Positions 16,745-25,621 of a DNA stretch of 64,000 nucleotides are shown in pieces. A program made the position numbers and the translations under genes. The DNA comes from Roseivirga sp. UBA6061 (GTDB taxonomy: Bacteria; Bacteroidota; Bacteroidia; Cytophagales; Cyclobacteriaceae). Each line of letters begins with the position of its first letter. Positions within the stretch are counted from its first letter, which is position 1. The stretch is taken from contig DIYF01000177.1 in the NCBI GenBank assembly GCA_002427745.1, positions 1 through 64,000 of the forward strand, read 5' to 3'. A model generated the notes under the pieces. The model was not told the origin of the DNA, ran no database searches, and was given only the letters and a program-made list of their open reading frames with translations.

Positions 16745-19320
16745 TCTGATCTCAGATATTCTACCGGATTTTTCTTCAATACGCTGAGGGTAGGCATCAG
16801 CATGAGAAAGGTAGCCGGAACCATAAGCAGTAAGATACTGGAGACCAATATCTTCCAGTCAAAACTTACCCGATGGGTAAGCTCATTGAGCCACAGCTCC
16901 GTATTACCGATATAAGAGACCGGCAGAGCTATCAAAAGAGCCAGAAGCGTTAAGACAAAAAAGCTCCTGGACAAAGACAGAATGAGCTGGGATTTAGCTG
17001 CCCCGAGAATTTTCCTGATCCCCATCTCTCTTGCCCTTACTTCGGTCAACCACTTGACGATACCGGAAAGCCCGAGTAAAGCAACTACAAGTAGCTGCAG
17101 CGCGAAGAACCCCAGGAGTTTTGTCAACAGACTATTGGGACCTTCATGAACAAACCTGTCTTCAAAATCTGCATAGGTAAAAACGCTTACTTCGCCCACT
17201 TCATGCCAGGTTTTCTGCATAAAGGCGATGGCCTCTTTCTTCATTCCTTCTACCACTTTCACGGTCATGATCAGGCCCTCCTTCGGATCTGATATGGGCA
17301 GAATAAGCAGTGGTTTGACCGGAATATTGATTCCCCGCAGTTTGAAGTCTTCTATAACTCCTGTGATCTTATAAGTGCCATCGGCAGCCGTAACATATAT
17401 GCCCAGGGCTGCCTCGGGGCTCTCGATCTCCATCAGCTTCATAGCCGCCTGGTTAATGATAACTTCCCCTGCCTTCAGAGCAGATGAGGCTACCTGCTGA
17501 GATGCCAGCATGTCAATTTTGAAAGTGTTGATAAAATGCTCATCCGCCTTAAGAAATCTCGCAGAGCTTCTTCGGGCAGCTCCCGGCCATTTAAGTCCGG
17601 TGGAAGAGGAGGTTTGCGAACTAGGCACATTGCTGGAAACAGTAACCGATTCTATGAGTGCATTTCTTTTCAGTTCGTTTCTGAATGCTTCATAGTCTGT
17701 CCCAGCCAATTCAATGTTAATCAGGTTGTCTGAAGAATAGCCCCTGTCAAAAGATTTTTCATAGTTAAACTGACGCTGGGTTAACAGTGCAGTGCTTACA
17801 CAGATCAGGCCGAGAATGAGCTGGAAAGAGATCAGAACCTTTCTCAGCCGGGTTTTGGAAAAGCCTCTGACATTCTGAAAATCTCTTAATGCCTGAACGG
17901 GTTGAAAACGTGAAAAATAGAAAGCGGGAATCAGCCCTCCCATAAGCCCGGTAAACAAGGCAAAAACAAAGAACCACTGATACGTTACAAAGCCCGGTTC
18001 CAGATTGAAAGTTTTGACAATCTCAGGGTGTAAGCCATAAACACCGGGTATGATAAGCTTCAAAAGGAGTACAGCCAAAAGGCCTGCGATCAGCGAAATC
18101 ACCACTGATTCAATAAGCACCTGCAGTATAATTTGTCTCTTCTGAGCACCAAAAGCTTTTCTTACTCCCACCTCATTGGCCCTGGCAAAAGATCTGGCCG
18201 TAGTGAGGCTTGCATAGTTAAACGCTGAAAAAATCAATATAACCAGGGCCACTCCTCCCATAATCTTAAAGAGGCGATGTTCCGGACTTCCTATGCCTGG
18301 CGCATTGACCAGTGAAGGCCCGGGATATATAGCATTGAGTTGCTGAAAAGTGAAGGTATTTCTCCGGTCTTCATCATAATGCATCTCACTCATTCGATTG
18401 GCAAACGACTGTGCAGCATTCAGACCTGCACCTTCTTTGAGGCGGATGTAGTTATAGCTGCTGAAGAGGCTGCTCCATAAACCGGGAGTTACGGACACCA
18501 GATCGGTATTCTGACGTGAAACCAGGAAGTCGAAGCGCAGGTGGGAATTTTTAGGAGGATCAGCCAGGAGGCCTCCCACAATCAGTTCTACACTATCGGC
18601 CATAAACATTGATGCGCCCATAGCATTTCCGGTACCAAAAAAACGGGAGGCCAGAGACTCCGTTAAAAATATCACGGATGGATCGTTTAACGATTGAGGG
18701 TTTCCCTGAATCAAAGGAAAAGTGAAAACGTCCAGAAAGCTCTCGTCTGCCGCATAGCCGCTGATCATTCCTTTCTGATTACCGGTTTTCAAACTTCTGT
18801 ACAGGGAGGTAAAACTTGTCACAGCTTCTACATCAGCCACCGCACCCTTGATAGCCTCACCAAATGCCAGGGGCGAAGACGCAAAATCGAAGCTCCCGTC
18901 TGAACCCGTAATGACCCGGTAAATGCGCTCTTTTTCTTTGTGAAAATTATCGAAGCTGTATTGATCAGACACTGCAGTGATAACCAACAGGCCAACTGTC
19001 ATACCCAAAGACAGCCCTGCCACGTTCATGGCAGAAAGTGCCTTATTCTTCCAGATATTGCGCTTTGCCACCACCGTATAATGTCGGGCCAGGTTGAGCA
19101 CCGGTAAGAATCTTCCGGCAGGTAATTTTCTGAAAACAGACGGTCTGCAGAGTTTTATAACTTGTCTGGCATACTGCCTTCTGGCGGCCTCAGGGCCTTT
19201 CTCACGAAGGGTAGCCAGAAACAACTCTTCCAGATCGCCATGGATAAACTCGTAATAATCAGGGCGACAAAACCACTGAAAGAATCTCAGGGCCCACTTG
19301 GGAGGATCAAACTCTTTCAT
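16741..19320 (-). CDS. FtsX/MacB-type ABC transporter permease with N-terminal prefix domain
   Basis: 859 residues. The prefix domain (PPKWALRFFQWFC, then IHGDLEELFL) covers about residues 5-75. Two MacB-like halves follow, with membrane segments near residues 95-115, 355-470, 730 and 790-840. The words YASLTTARSFARANEVGVRKAFGA and VRAREMGIRKILGA mark the two coupling regions that would touch an ATPase, but none is encoded nearby. It starts one base after the padR stop and overlaps the next gene by four bases, so the three genes form one operon. The substrate is unknown. Confidence 0.85.
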   Translation of the reverse strand: MKEFDPPKWALRFFQWFCRPDYYEFIHGDLEELFLATLREKGPEAARRQYARQVIKLCRPSVFRKLPAGRFLPVLNLARHYTVVAKRNIWKNKALSAMNVAGLSLGMTVGLLVITAVSDQYSFDNFHKEKERIYRVITGSDGSFDFASSPLAFGEAIKGAVADVEAVTSFTSLYRSLKTGNQKGMISGYAADESFLDVFTFPLIQGNPQSLNDPSVIFLTESLASRFFGTGNAMGASMFMADSVELIVGGLLADPPKNSHLRFDFLVSRQNTDLVSVTPGLWSSLFSSYNYIRLKEGAGLNAAQSFANRMSEMHYDEDRRNTFTFQQLNAIYPGPSLVNAPGIGSPEHRLFKIMGGVALVILIFSAFNYASLTTARSFARANEVGVRKAFGAQKRQIILQVLIESVVISLIAGLLAVLLLKLIIPGVYGLHPEIVKTFNLEPGFVTYQWFFVFALFTGLMGGLIPAFYFSRFQPVQALRDFQNVRGFSKTRLRKVLISFQLILGLICVSTALLTQRQFNYEKSFDRGYSSDNLINIELAGTDYEAFRNELKRNALIESVTVSSNVPSSQTSSSTGLKWPGAARRSSARFLKADEHFINTFKIDMLASQQVASSALKAGEVIINQAAMKLMEIESPEAALGIYVTAADGTYKITGVIEDFKLRGINIPVKPLLILPISDPKEGLIMTVKVVEGMKKEAIAFMQKTWHEVGEVSVFTYADFEDRFVHEGPNSLLTKLLGFFALQLLVVALLGLSGIVKWLTEVRAREMGIRKILGAAKSQLILSLSRSFFVLTLLALLIALPVSYIGNTELWLNELTHRVSFDWKILVSSILLLMVPATFLMLMPTLSVLKKNPVEYLRSE

Positions 19321-19321
19321 A

Positions 19322-19654
19322 CTATTCCGGCTTTAGAATAAGACCCTTAGACAAATCCCACAGTTCCTCGCGAACATTTCTGGCTTGAATCAATGCTTTC
19401 TTCCCAGAGCTGCTGATGTTGAACAGGCGTTTTCTCTTCCCTCCACGTTCACGGGTTGATTCTCCCCACTTGGAGGTGATAAACCCCTTCTTCTCTAACC
19501 TGTTCAGGGCTGAATACAGAGCCCCCACACTTACCTCACGGCCGGTTCGGGTCTCAAGATCCTCTTTCACTGCAACACCATAAGCCTCATCATACAATGC
19601 GACAACCGTGAGCAGCACCAACTCTTCAAACTCTCCCAGATTCGTACTTTTCAT
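19322..19654 (-). CDS. PadR family transcriptional regulator
   Basis: 110 residues, with the winged-helix words LGEFEELVLLTVVALYDEAY, VSVGALYSALNRLEKKGF and ERGGKRKRLFNISSSG. It is close in sequence to the PadR proteins encoded at 4227 and 47422, which suggests that the module duplicated. It lies one base from the permease gene. A 21-bp direct repeat 17-69 bases upstream is a candidate binding site, with a sequence different from those of the sister modules. Confidence 0.9.
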   Translation of the reverse strand: MKSTNLGEFEELVLLTVVALYDEAYGVAVKEDLETRTGREVSVGALYSALNRLEKKGFITSKWGESTRERGGKRKRLFNISSSGKKALIQARNVREELWDLSKGLILKPE

Positions 19655-19670
19655 GTTATTCTTTTATATT

Positions 19671-19723
19671 CCTATTAAATGTAGAAGAAATAAATTCATT
19701 TCCCTACTAATTGCAGAAGAAAT
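19671..19723 (-). promoter_or_regulatory. Direct repeat upstream of the second padR, probable operator
   Basis: CCTATTAAATGTAGAAGAAA (from 19671) and CCTACTAATTGCAGAAGAAA (from 19703), each followed by T, match at 18 of 21 positions and are 32 bases apart, about three helical turns. Position and layout resemble the repeats before the other two padR genes. The role is inferred. Confidence 0.5.
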
Positions 19724-19751
19724 AGAAATTAAGGATGACTGTAAATAGTAA

Positions 19752-19978
19752 GAGGCTGCCTGGGAAGGCAACCTCGAACTGCATAAGTGCAAGAAACAAC
19801 CAAATTGAGTAAACCATCCTTACCCGACTCGTATCACACTTAATATTTTCACAAATAAACTACCGGATGTGAATGATCATCTTTTTCTCATTTGCACTTC
19901 TTGCAAAGGGACATGTTTTTGGGAATGACGTGGTTCATAATCATTCACATCTGACCTTTATGGACAAAAGAGAAAAAG
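19752..19978. other. Gene-free region with a hairpin and crossing inverted repeats
   Basis: The 432 bases between the padR start (19654) and the AraC gene (20087) hold no gene. A hairpin GAGGcTGCCT/AGGCAaCCTC is at 19752-19775. GATGTGAATGAT (19866-19877) pairs exactly with 19940-19951, and CTTTTTCTCATTTG (19881-19894) pairs at 13 of 14 positions with 19965-19978. These two pairings cross, as in a pseudoknot. A small TTGCA/TGCAA hairpin (19892-19906) lies inside. This could be a structured RNA or a double operator. Confidence 0.35.
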
Positions 19979-20086
19979 GTAACCCTCCTTCAGAATTTTT
20001 TTTTGAAACCCGGAACGGGGCAAAGGATTGAGCCTGTCTGTACAAAGTCAACTTGAACAGAAAGCACTTCTTTTTATCTTCAACCT

Positions 20087-20899
20087 GTGAATCGCCCTGA
20101 GATACGAAAGCTCTACCAACCCAGCCAGCCTACAGTTACGCAGTCAGGTACGGATGTGCGGTATACAGAGGCCCCACCGCACCTGGCTTTGCAAAACACC
20201 ATCTATTGTTACTGGGAATTAAAGACCTTACAGCCGCTCTCATCCGATTTTATTTATCGGGTAGTGGCCGATGGCTGCATCGATGTACTCTTCGAACTGG
20301 ATAAGCCTGAAAACAATTTTGTCACAGGCCTTTCCACCAGTTATATAGAGTTTCCCCTGGCTCCCTCTTTTCATTATCTGGGGATCCGCTTTTTACCTAC
20401 CGGCTTTCCACAGCTTTTTAACATCAGGGCCTCTGAGCTTACCAACCGGTTCGAAGAACTGAGAGCACTGACCCCTACATTAGCTGACTTTATTGCCACT
20501 GAGTTTGATGAATCCATGTCACTTGGTGAGGCCAGTCTGAAACTCGATGCTTTTTTCCTGAAGCTTCAGGAAAGAAATAGTCCGGAAGTGGACGGACGCT
20601 TCTTCCAGGCCTTCGAAACTATTCTGGCCAGCTATGGCAATGTAAGTATTGAAAAAGGCCTTGATACAGGCATCAGCCCAAGACAGCTCAGGCGACTGTT
20701 TGAGTTTTATGTGGGAGATTCAGCCAAGACTTTCAGTAAAATAGTGCGCTTCCAGCAGCTTCTGCTGGCGAAACCCTCTGCCACCAGATTGAGGAAAGAG
20801 AAACTCTTTTATGACGTGGGCTACTATGATCAGGCGCACTTTATTAAAGAGTTCAAGACACTTTTCGGCACAACTCCCTCCAGGGCGTTTGACGAGTAG
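20087..20899 (+). CDS. AraC family transcriptional regulator
   Basis: 270 residues from a GTG start. The N-terminal sensor half (APPHLALQNTIYCYWELKTL, then VVADGCIDVLFELDKP) is of the DUF6597 type. The C-terminal AraC DNA-binding domain covers about residues 170-265, with ISPRQLRRLFEFYVG and the family end VGYYDQAHFIKEFKTLFG. A -33/-7 like pair (TTG, 19 bases, TATCTTCA) lies just before the start. A VOC-family gene follows in the same direction 73 bases later, and the regulator may control it. The ligand is unknown. Confidence 0.85.
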   Translation: MNRPEIRKLYQPSQPTVTQSGTDVRYTEAPPHLALQNTIYCYWELKTLQPLSSDFIYRVVADGCIDVLFELDKPENNFVTGLSTSYIEFPLAPSFHYLGIRFLPTGFPQLFNIRASELTNRFEELRALTPTLADFIATEFDESMSLGEASLKLDAFFLKLQERNSPEVDGRFFQAFETILASYGNVSIEKGLDTGISPRQLRRLFEFYVGDSAKTFSKIVRFQQLLLAKPSATRLRKEKLFYDVGYYDQAHFIKEFKTLFGTTPSRAFDE

Positions 20900-20972
20900 T
20901 TTGTCCGTTTTTTACAATGTTCCCCCTACGGCATCCGCCAACTTTGAAGTATCAAACATACCAGCAACAGAT

Positions 20973-21440
20973 ATGAAAAAATACTTCATCGCGGCCATGG
21001 CTTTCCTGATCTGCACGGAAATACAGGCCCAAAATCTCAAACAAAATAAAACAACTATGAAACTGAATGCCGGAATTATCACTACCAAACTTGCCGAAAG
21101 CAAAGTTTTTTATCAGAAACACCTCGGTTTTGGTGTCACCTTCGAAAATGAATTTTACCTGCTGATGCACAGCCCGGACGGTACACCGGCCCTGAGCTTT
21201 CTCTTACCGGACCATCCCAGCCAGCAACCTGTCTTTCAGAAAGCCTTCGCGGGTCAGGGCATGTACCTGACCATAGAGGTGGACGATGTGGATAGCATTT
21301 ACAACCGAATAAAAGAACAGGGTGTACCTATTACCATTGATATTCGGGATGAGCCCTGGGGCGACCGTCACTTTGCCATCAAGGACCCCAATGGTATCGG
21401 CATCGACATTGTACGATATACACCTCCCCAGGAAAACTAG
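20973..21440 (+). CDS. VOC (glyoxalase/bleomycin-resistance) family protein, probably secreted
   Basis: 155 residues from the ATG at 20973. A signal-like N-terminus (KKYFIAAMAFLICTEIQAQ) precedes a VOC fold starting at about residue 30 (NAGIITTKLAESKVFYQKHL) and ending DPNGIGIDIVRY. VOC proteins are metal-dependent lyases, dioxygenases or antibiotic-binding proteins; the residues here do not settle which. A shorter cytoplasmic start exists at 21057. The gene follows an AraC regulator, and a fused AraC-sensor/VOC protein occurs elsewhere in the window (52579). Confidence 0.75.
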   Translation: MKKYFIAAMAFLICTEIQAQNLKQNKTTMKLNAGIITTKLAESKVFYQKHLGFGVTFENEFYLLMHSPDGTPALSFLLPDHPSQQPVFQKAFAGQGMYLTIEVDDVDSIYNRIKEQGVPITIDIRDEPWGDRHFAIKDPNGIGIDIVRYTPPQEN

Positions 21441-21458
21441 GCCGGGCTAAGAAGTGAC

Positions 21459-21743
21459 GAGGTTGTCTCAAAAGCATTCTGTCATTACGAACGCAGTGAA
21501 GTAATCTCCTCATACAACCCGGAAACGAAGATTGGGATTACCTGCCTTTGCCGGTCAGGCAGGCTTCCTTTCATTGCTTATGACAGATTAATGGAAATAC
21601 TCTTTGTTTGGCCTCACTCCAGCCCTCTCCTGAAGGAGAAGGAGCTGATGGTGTTTCCATCAATCTGTCATTTAGTTCCATCTGTTTGGAACCAAAAAAT
21701 TACTTCCCGTAATGACGGTGTGGTTAGCTTTTGAGACAGCCTC
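21459..21743. repeat. MITE-like nested inverted repeat
   Basis: The ends GAGGTTGTCTCAAAAGC (21459-21475) and GCTTTTGAGACAGCCTC (21727-21743) are inverted copies matching at 16 of 17. Just inside, GTCATTACG and CGTAATGAC are again inverted. A second nested pair, 21580-21600 with 21651-21671, matches at 19 of 21, and CCTGCC/GGCAGG forms another hairpin at 21541-21563. No gene is inside. It fills the space after the VOC gene and before the convergent DinB gene, and may also act as a terminator for both. Confidence 0.65.
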
Positions 21744-21765
21744 TTTCCATATTTCTGATAGTCTT

Positions 21766-22284
21766 TTAATCCCAGACGATTGGTCTTTCTACCCCCATGG
21801 TTCTCAGGTAGTCCAGCATCTGGCCGGTATGAACGGATTCATGATAGGCAATTCTCATCAGGTAGTCACCCAGTTTTCTCTTCTGGTTCACCTCAGTCCG
21901 GTTTATAATAACCTCCTCTAACTCCTGAGCAGAACATGACTCTATCATATCAAAGAAACTTTCCCGATATGAGGCAGAAAACTCTAACTCTTCTTCGAGC
22001 CCCTTGTAAGGAAGCCCTTCCCATGGGGAGACATAATCGGCCAGGTTTCCTCTTCTCTCCACAATCACGTGAAAGAGATGCTCGCTTTCCAGCACATGCC
22101 TGATCATTTCCAGTACAGACATGGCCTTTTCATCAGGCCGCCAGTCATAGTTTTCAGGAGCAATACCAGACCAGAGTTTGATACTGCGCCTTCTTATTTC
22201 CATGAAATTAAGTAAGATTATATCGATTGAGTTCATGCTCTCAAGGTGCATATTCCAGTCGAAATGACCAGCACCTCGGGCCAC
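21766..22284 (-). CDS. DinB-like family protein (putative metal-dependent hydrolase)
   Basis: 172 residues, a four-helix DinB/YfiT-like bundle. The usual metal ligands are seen as His in MIRHVLESEH (about residue 55) and in AYHESVHTGQM (about residue 150). Family roles include thiol transfer (bacillithiol-type S-transferases) and hydrolysis; none can be picked here. The gene starts 3 bases after the stop of the hydrolase gene upstream, so they are co-transcribed. An internal ATG at 22236 would give a shorter protein that keeps all motifs. Confidence 0.8.
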   Translation of the reverse strand: MARGAGHFDWNMHLESMNSIDIILLNFMEIRRRSIKLWSGIAPENYDWRPDEKAMSVLEMIRHVLESEHLFHVIVERRGNLADYVSPWEGLPYKGLEEELEFSASYRESFFDMIESCSAQELEEVIINRTEVNQKRKLGDYLMRIAYHESVHTGQMLDYLRTMGVERPIVWD

Positions 22285-22287
22285 ATT

Positions 22288-23412
22288 TTATTGACTGATT
22301 TTTGATAAAAAAGAGACAACTGCTTTCCAGTATTCTTCCGCCCCTTCCTGTCCTTCCCACAAGGCACGGGAGCCGTGAAAGCCTTCGCTTTCCGGTACAA
22401 AATGAATCTTGTCTTTCCCCCAGGTCACATCTGTCAGTAAATCCTTCAGACCATCGCCCTCTTTACGTGAAGAAGTAATGAAAACCGGCTTTTTAATTTC
22501 AGGTACCATTGCAGACAGTGATGGCTTGTCGTCTCCATAATAATCTCCCGGACTGAAGGAAAGCACCGCCCTGACATGTTCATTTTTTGCCTGAAAAAGG
22601 GCCAGGCCGGAAGAATAGGAACTCCCCCATAAAATCACTTTTTGTCCATAACGAGTGACCAGGTAGGCCAAAGCCGCTTCTATGTCCTGCTCAGCATCCA
22701 CAAAGGTGGGCCGCTGCCCATTCTCCATGGCCCGGGTAGCGGTCTCATTGGCATGACCTGCCAGTTCTCCTCCTGATCGCTGGTCCATGGCCAGACAGTT
22801 ATATCCCAGTTCATTGAGCTTCGGGGCAATGTCGGCATACTCAAACTTATTCCAGCCAGCCTGGTGACAGAGCAGGATGACCGGTTTTGTCTTATCAATC
22901 TCATAGAGGTTACCTGAAACCAGCAAACCGTCCCGAGATTCAAACTCTATCAATTCTGAAGTGAATTTCTCTCCCAGCTCACCAGGAGTAGGTTGTTTTA
23001 CACTGCGTGCTTCAGCTTTCTGCGCCTCGATCTCTTCATTAATTACATTGTCAATAAACTCAATCCTGCTGATTTTGGCAGATTCATCAAAGTAGATGGC
23101 AGATTCATTATCCGGAATACCGGCAAAAGCAAAGGTTACCTTCACATGATCTTCATGAGTCGATACGAGTTCAAGCTTTTTAAGCTCCGGGAAATTGGCA
23201 AAAACCTGAGTAAGGATCTGAGCTGTAGCCGCCTCCGGCATGGGACCTAATTTGAGTTTCGGGCTCAGAAAATCTTTGACCGCTTCCAGATCTCTCGTCT
23301 CAAAACTCTTCTTCAGCGCAGCCAGTGGACCGGACAAATCGCGTTCGGCCTGTGCCATAGAAACGTGCGCAGTCAGGCACAGGCATAGCAATGCCGTGAT
23401 CATTTGTTTCAT
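22288..23412 (-). CDS. Secreted alpha/beta hydrolase with N-terminal DUF3887-like domain
   Basis: 374 residues. A signal peptide (residues 1-20, ending SMAQ) is followed by a DUF3887-like domain (about residues 25-125) and an alpha/beta hydrolase domain from about residue 155. The nucleophile elbow is GSSYSSG (Ser265) and the likely catalytic His is in GFHGSRALW near residue 352. ILLCHQAGWNKFEYADIA is the typical oxyanion-hole strand. The dienelactone-hydrolase-like layout suggests an ester or peptide substrate, not known. It lies downstream of the sigma-factor gene group and directly before dinB. Confidence 0.8.
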   Translation of the reverse strand: MKQMITALLCLCLTAHVSMAQAERDLSGPLAALKKSFETRDLEAVKDFLSPKLKLGPMPEAATAQILTQVFANFPELKKLELVSTHEDHVKVTFAFAGIPDNESAIYFDESAKISRIEFIDNVINEEIEAQKAEARSVKQPTPGELGEKFTSELIEFESRDGLLVSGNLYEIDKTKPVILLCHQAGWNKFEYADIAPKLNELGYNCLAMDQRSGGELAGHANETATRAMENGQRPTFVDAEQDIEAALAYLVTRYGQKVILWGSSYSSGLALFQAKNEHVRAVLSFSPGDYYGDDKPSLSAMVPEIKKPVFITSSRKEGDGLKDLLTDVTWGKDKIHFVPESEGFHGSRALWEGQEGAEEYWKAVVSFLSKISQ

Positions 23413-23491
23413 AATCTTTGAATATGTTATCGTTTACTTAATTAGCTCCCCGGAGTTGAGGAACTCTTGTTAATTATTCTTAATGACTATG

Positions 23492-23668
23492 TCATTTTGT
23501 GTGACTTGCCCTGTTCCTCCGCCACATGACCTCTTTGACGATCATCAGTATAGCTCCGGAAACCATGAGAATATCTCCCACCAAAGGATGATTAGTGAAA
23601 GAAACAGAGCCCGTAATCACCATCATCAATCCCAAAAAGCAAAGTCGTTTTTTCTGTCTGGTTTCCAT
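23492..23668 (-). CDS. Small two-helix membrane protein
   Basis: A 58-residue protein beginning METRQKKRLCFLGLMMVI and ending RNRASHTK. It has two hydrophobic segments (about residues 8-24 and 30-46) with basic ends, so both termini probably face the cytoplasm. It lies 49 bases after the membrane-protein gene at 23718-24398 in the ECF sigma operon and 79 bases before the hydrolase gene, in the same direction. The clean reading frame, basic flanks and spacing support a real gene. Function is not recognised. Confidence 0.65.
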   Translation of the reverse strand: METRQKKRLCFLGLMMVITGSVSFTNHPLVGDILMVSGAILMIVKEVMWRRNRASHTK

Positions 23669-23717
23669 ATCTCTTTTGTTGTCTTTAAAAGGTTAGTTGC
23701 TACGGGTACCGACAGAA

Positions 23718-24398
23718 TTACACTTCTTCCTGACTTTTTTCTGAATTGGTGACTTCAAGCTCATTCAGGCTTTCATTCAGCGCCTGCATGTGATGCCCAT
23801 AACGACTGTGCATAAAACGGCTGTTCTTAAAATAGACGAGTACAGGCAGCACCATGGCAGGAATAAGGATGTAGAGCAACCGTATGTCAAATACAAAGCC
23901 TGTTTTGCCATAATAATGCACTGACATGGTCCAGACTACCAGAATCGGTACCCCGATTACATCTCCGTATATCCCGGTATTGATGACACTCTGAATAATC
24001 GATCTGATTTGTTTCAATGTTTCGCTGAGCGGAAGAGATGAGCGCTCCAGCGATATGATCTTCCGATAGCGCTGAATACTGCGCCAGGTGATGGCCACTA
24101 CAATGACCCCCATGAAGACCATCATGTCTCCCATTTGCTCAATACTCACCCATTCATCCAGCCAAAAACTCTCCCCCTCCATCTTGTCAAGTCTGAACAG
24201 GAAGGCACTCGCGGTCACCGTGAAACAGGAAAATATCAGAAACACCAGTTTCAACCTTATGGCCTTCTTGATACGCTGTATCGTCAGCCTGGATTTGTTG
24301 CGGATCATTTTCTGAACATCCTCCTCACTTACCCAATAACCCGGCTTTTCCTGATCATTGGCCTTCTTCCATACAGATTTCAGGTCGTTGATTTCCAT
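23718..24398 (-). CDS. Membrane protein encoded after an ECF sigma factor, possible anti-sigma factor
   Basis: 226 residues. About 50 cytoplasmic residues (MEINDLKSVWKKANDQEK, then VQKMIRNKS) precede four hydrophobic segments near residues 50-68, 93-108, 143-160 and 170-190, with a charged tail. It starts 4 bases after the sigma-factor stop. Small N-terminal cytoplasmic domains with following membrane helices, encoded directly after an ECF sigma gene, are typical of anti-sigma factors in Bacteroidota, but no zinc anti-sigma motif is visible. The role is therefore inferred from position. Confidence 0.7.
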   Translation of the reverse strand: MEINDLKSVWKKANDQEKPGYWVSEEDVQKMIRNKSRLTIQRIKKAIRLKLVFLIFSCFTVTASAFLFRLDKMEGESFWLDEWVSIEQMGDMMVFMGVIVVAITWRSIQRYRKIISLERSSLPLSETLKQIRSIIQSVINTGIYGDVIGVPILVVWTMSVHYYGKTGFVFDIRLLYILIPAMVLPVLVYFKNSRFMHSRYGHHMQALNESLNELEVTNSEKSQEEV

Positions 24399-24402
24399 AC
24401 TA

Positions 24403-24900
24403 TCAGGTGTTTAGAATTTTCCTGAGTTTTGTCTTCGCCCGGTTCATTTTCACACGGACATAGTTCTGAGATATACCAATTATCTCAGCGATTTCGTCAT
24501 TGCCTTTGTCTTCCAGATAGAGCATGACGATTGCTTTTTCAACATCATTTAACTGACTGATGGCTGAATAAAGCAACTGTAGTTCTTCTTCGTATTGATC
24601 ATCCGTCCCCTGATCGGACAGGTTCTTGAGGGCTGTTGACAATTCAACCTCCTCAGGTTTACGCTTGCTTTTCCTTACATACTGAAGGGCCACATTGAGG
24701 CTCACCCGGTACATCCAGGTAGAGAATTTCGCATTTCCCTTAAAGGAGGGATAGGACTTCCAAAGCTGAATCAGTATCTCCTGAAAAAGATCCTTCCTCT
24801 GCTCGGAATCAGGGCAATAGACAACGCAAACCTTGTGCACAATACCCTGTGCATGGGTTACCTGCCTGATAAATTCTTTCTCTGAGTTTTCCCTTACCAA
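24403..24900 (-). CDS. ECF-type RNA polymerase sigma factor
   Basis: 165 residues from a TTG start at 24900. Sigma region 2 (QRKDLFQEILIQLWKSYPSF, then AKFSTWMYRVSLNVAL) spans about residues 30-85 and region 4 (LNDVEKAIVMLYLEDKGNDE, then IGISQNYVRVKMNRAKTKL) about 115-160. The protein would direct RNA polymerase to a small regulon. It heads a likely operon of sigma factor, membrane protein and small membrane protein, with the hydrolase and dinB genes possibly included. Confidence 0.92.
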   Translation of the reverse strand: MVRENSEKEFIRQVTHAQGIVHKVCVVYCPDSEQRKDLFQEILIQLWKSYPSFKGNAKFSTWMYRVSLNVALQYVRKSKRKPEEVELSTALKNLSDQGTDDQYEEELQLLYSAISQLNDVEKAIVMLYLEDKGNDEIAEIIGISQNYVRVKMNRAKTKLRKILNT

Positions 24901-24993
24901 ATTGCCTGATCAGTGAATTTGTATTCCTTAATGTAGTTAGTTACCGGAACTTCCATAGAATTACAGTTTTGCAAAAAGTATTTCGGAATGACA

Positions 24994-25024
24994 CAAAAAA
25001 CCCCGACCGATAAAGGTCAGGGTT
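24994..25024 (-). terminator. Rho-independent terminator after the DoxX gene
   Basis: On the minus strand AACCCTGACC, a short loop and GGTCGGGGTT form a stem (25001-25024), followed by a T run. It lies 27 bases past the stop at 25051. Confidence 0.8.
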
Positions 25025-25050
25025 CGCCATAGTTTCCTTGTTAAGATTTA

Positions 25051-25467
25051 TCAGGCTGCTGATGCCTGAAGTTTTGAGGGCAGGTACTTTGCCTTAATGT
25101 CTTCCAGATTCAGGGCAATGGTCAGAGCACTGCTCACAAATACCACAATGGCCATGATGAACAGGGTACCTCCGTCTCCCTGCACTTCGATGCCCAGAGC
25201 AGTAAGGTGAAAGAAGATAGCACCCGAAATAGTGCCCAGCCCCAAGGCTGCCCCCACAGCATAAAAACGGGTGAACAGCAGTACTCCCGCTATCAGCTCA
25301 ACTGCACCGGAAAGGTACCTCCCGAAAGGCTCCATACCGATCTGTGTAAAGATATAGACAGACTCTTCTGCTCCTGTAAATTTGAAAAACAGGGTTTGCA
25401 GCATAATAACGGCTGCAATCGCTCTGAAAATCCAGGTTATAATATGTTTGGTTTTATTCTTTTTCAT
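25051..25467 (-). CDS. DoxX family membrane protein
   Basis: 138 residues from the ATG at 25467, with four hydrophobic helices (near residues 10-25, 45-63, 70-90 and 95-118). The words LFFKFTGAEESVYIFTQIGM, PFGRYLSGAVELIAGVLLF and GAALGLGTISGAIFFHLTALG match DoxX/DoxD-like proteins. The family has been linked to redox and thiosulfate metabolism, but most members are uncharacterised. An upstream ATG at 25503 adds 12 polar residues and is less likely. It is a single-gene unit with its own terminator. Confidence 0.85.
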   Translation of the reverse strand: MKKNKTKHIITWIFRAIAAVIMLQTLFFKFTGAEESVYIFTQIGMEPFGRYLSGAVELIAGVLLFTRFYAVGAALGLGTISGAIFFHLTALGIEVQGDGGTLFIMAIVVFVSSALTIALNLEDIKAKYLPSKLQASAA

Positions 25468-25621
25468 GTCGTCAAGATTAGTGGTTTGAAGATGGACTTT
25501 CATCCGATTTCCCTTTACAAACCGCCCTTGTACTTAAGAAGTGCCACCCTTATTGCCCTAAGTGTCAGATAGCCTGCTTTTGCCAAAAAACACATTTGGT
25601 TTTGTCAGACATAAGACCGAT

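Noticed and set aside
20811..20972. Extended N-terminus of the VOC protein
   Set aside because: It runs inside the AraC gene; a signal peptide begins at the ATG at 20973.
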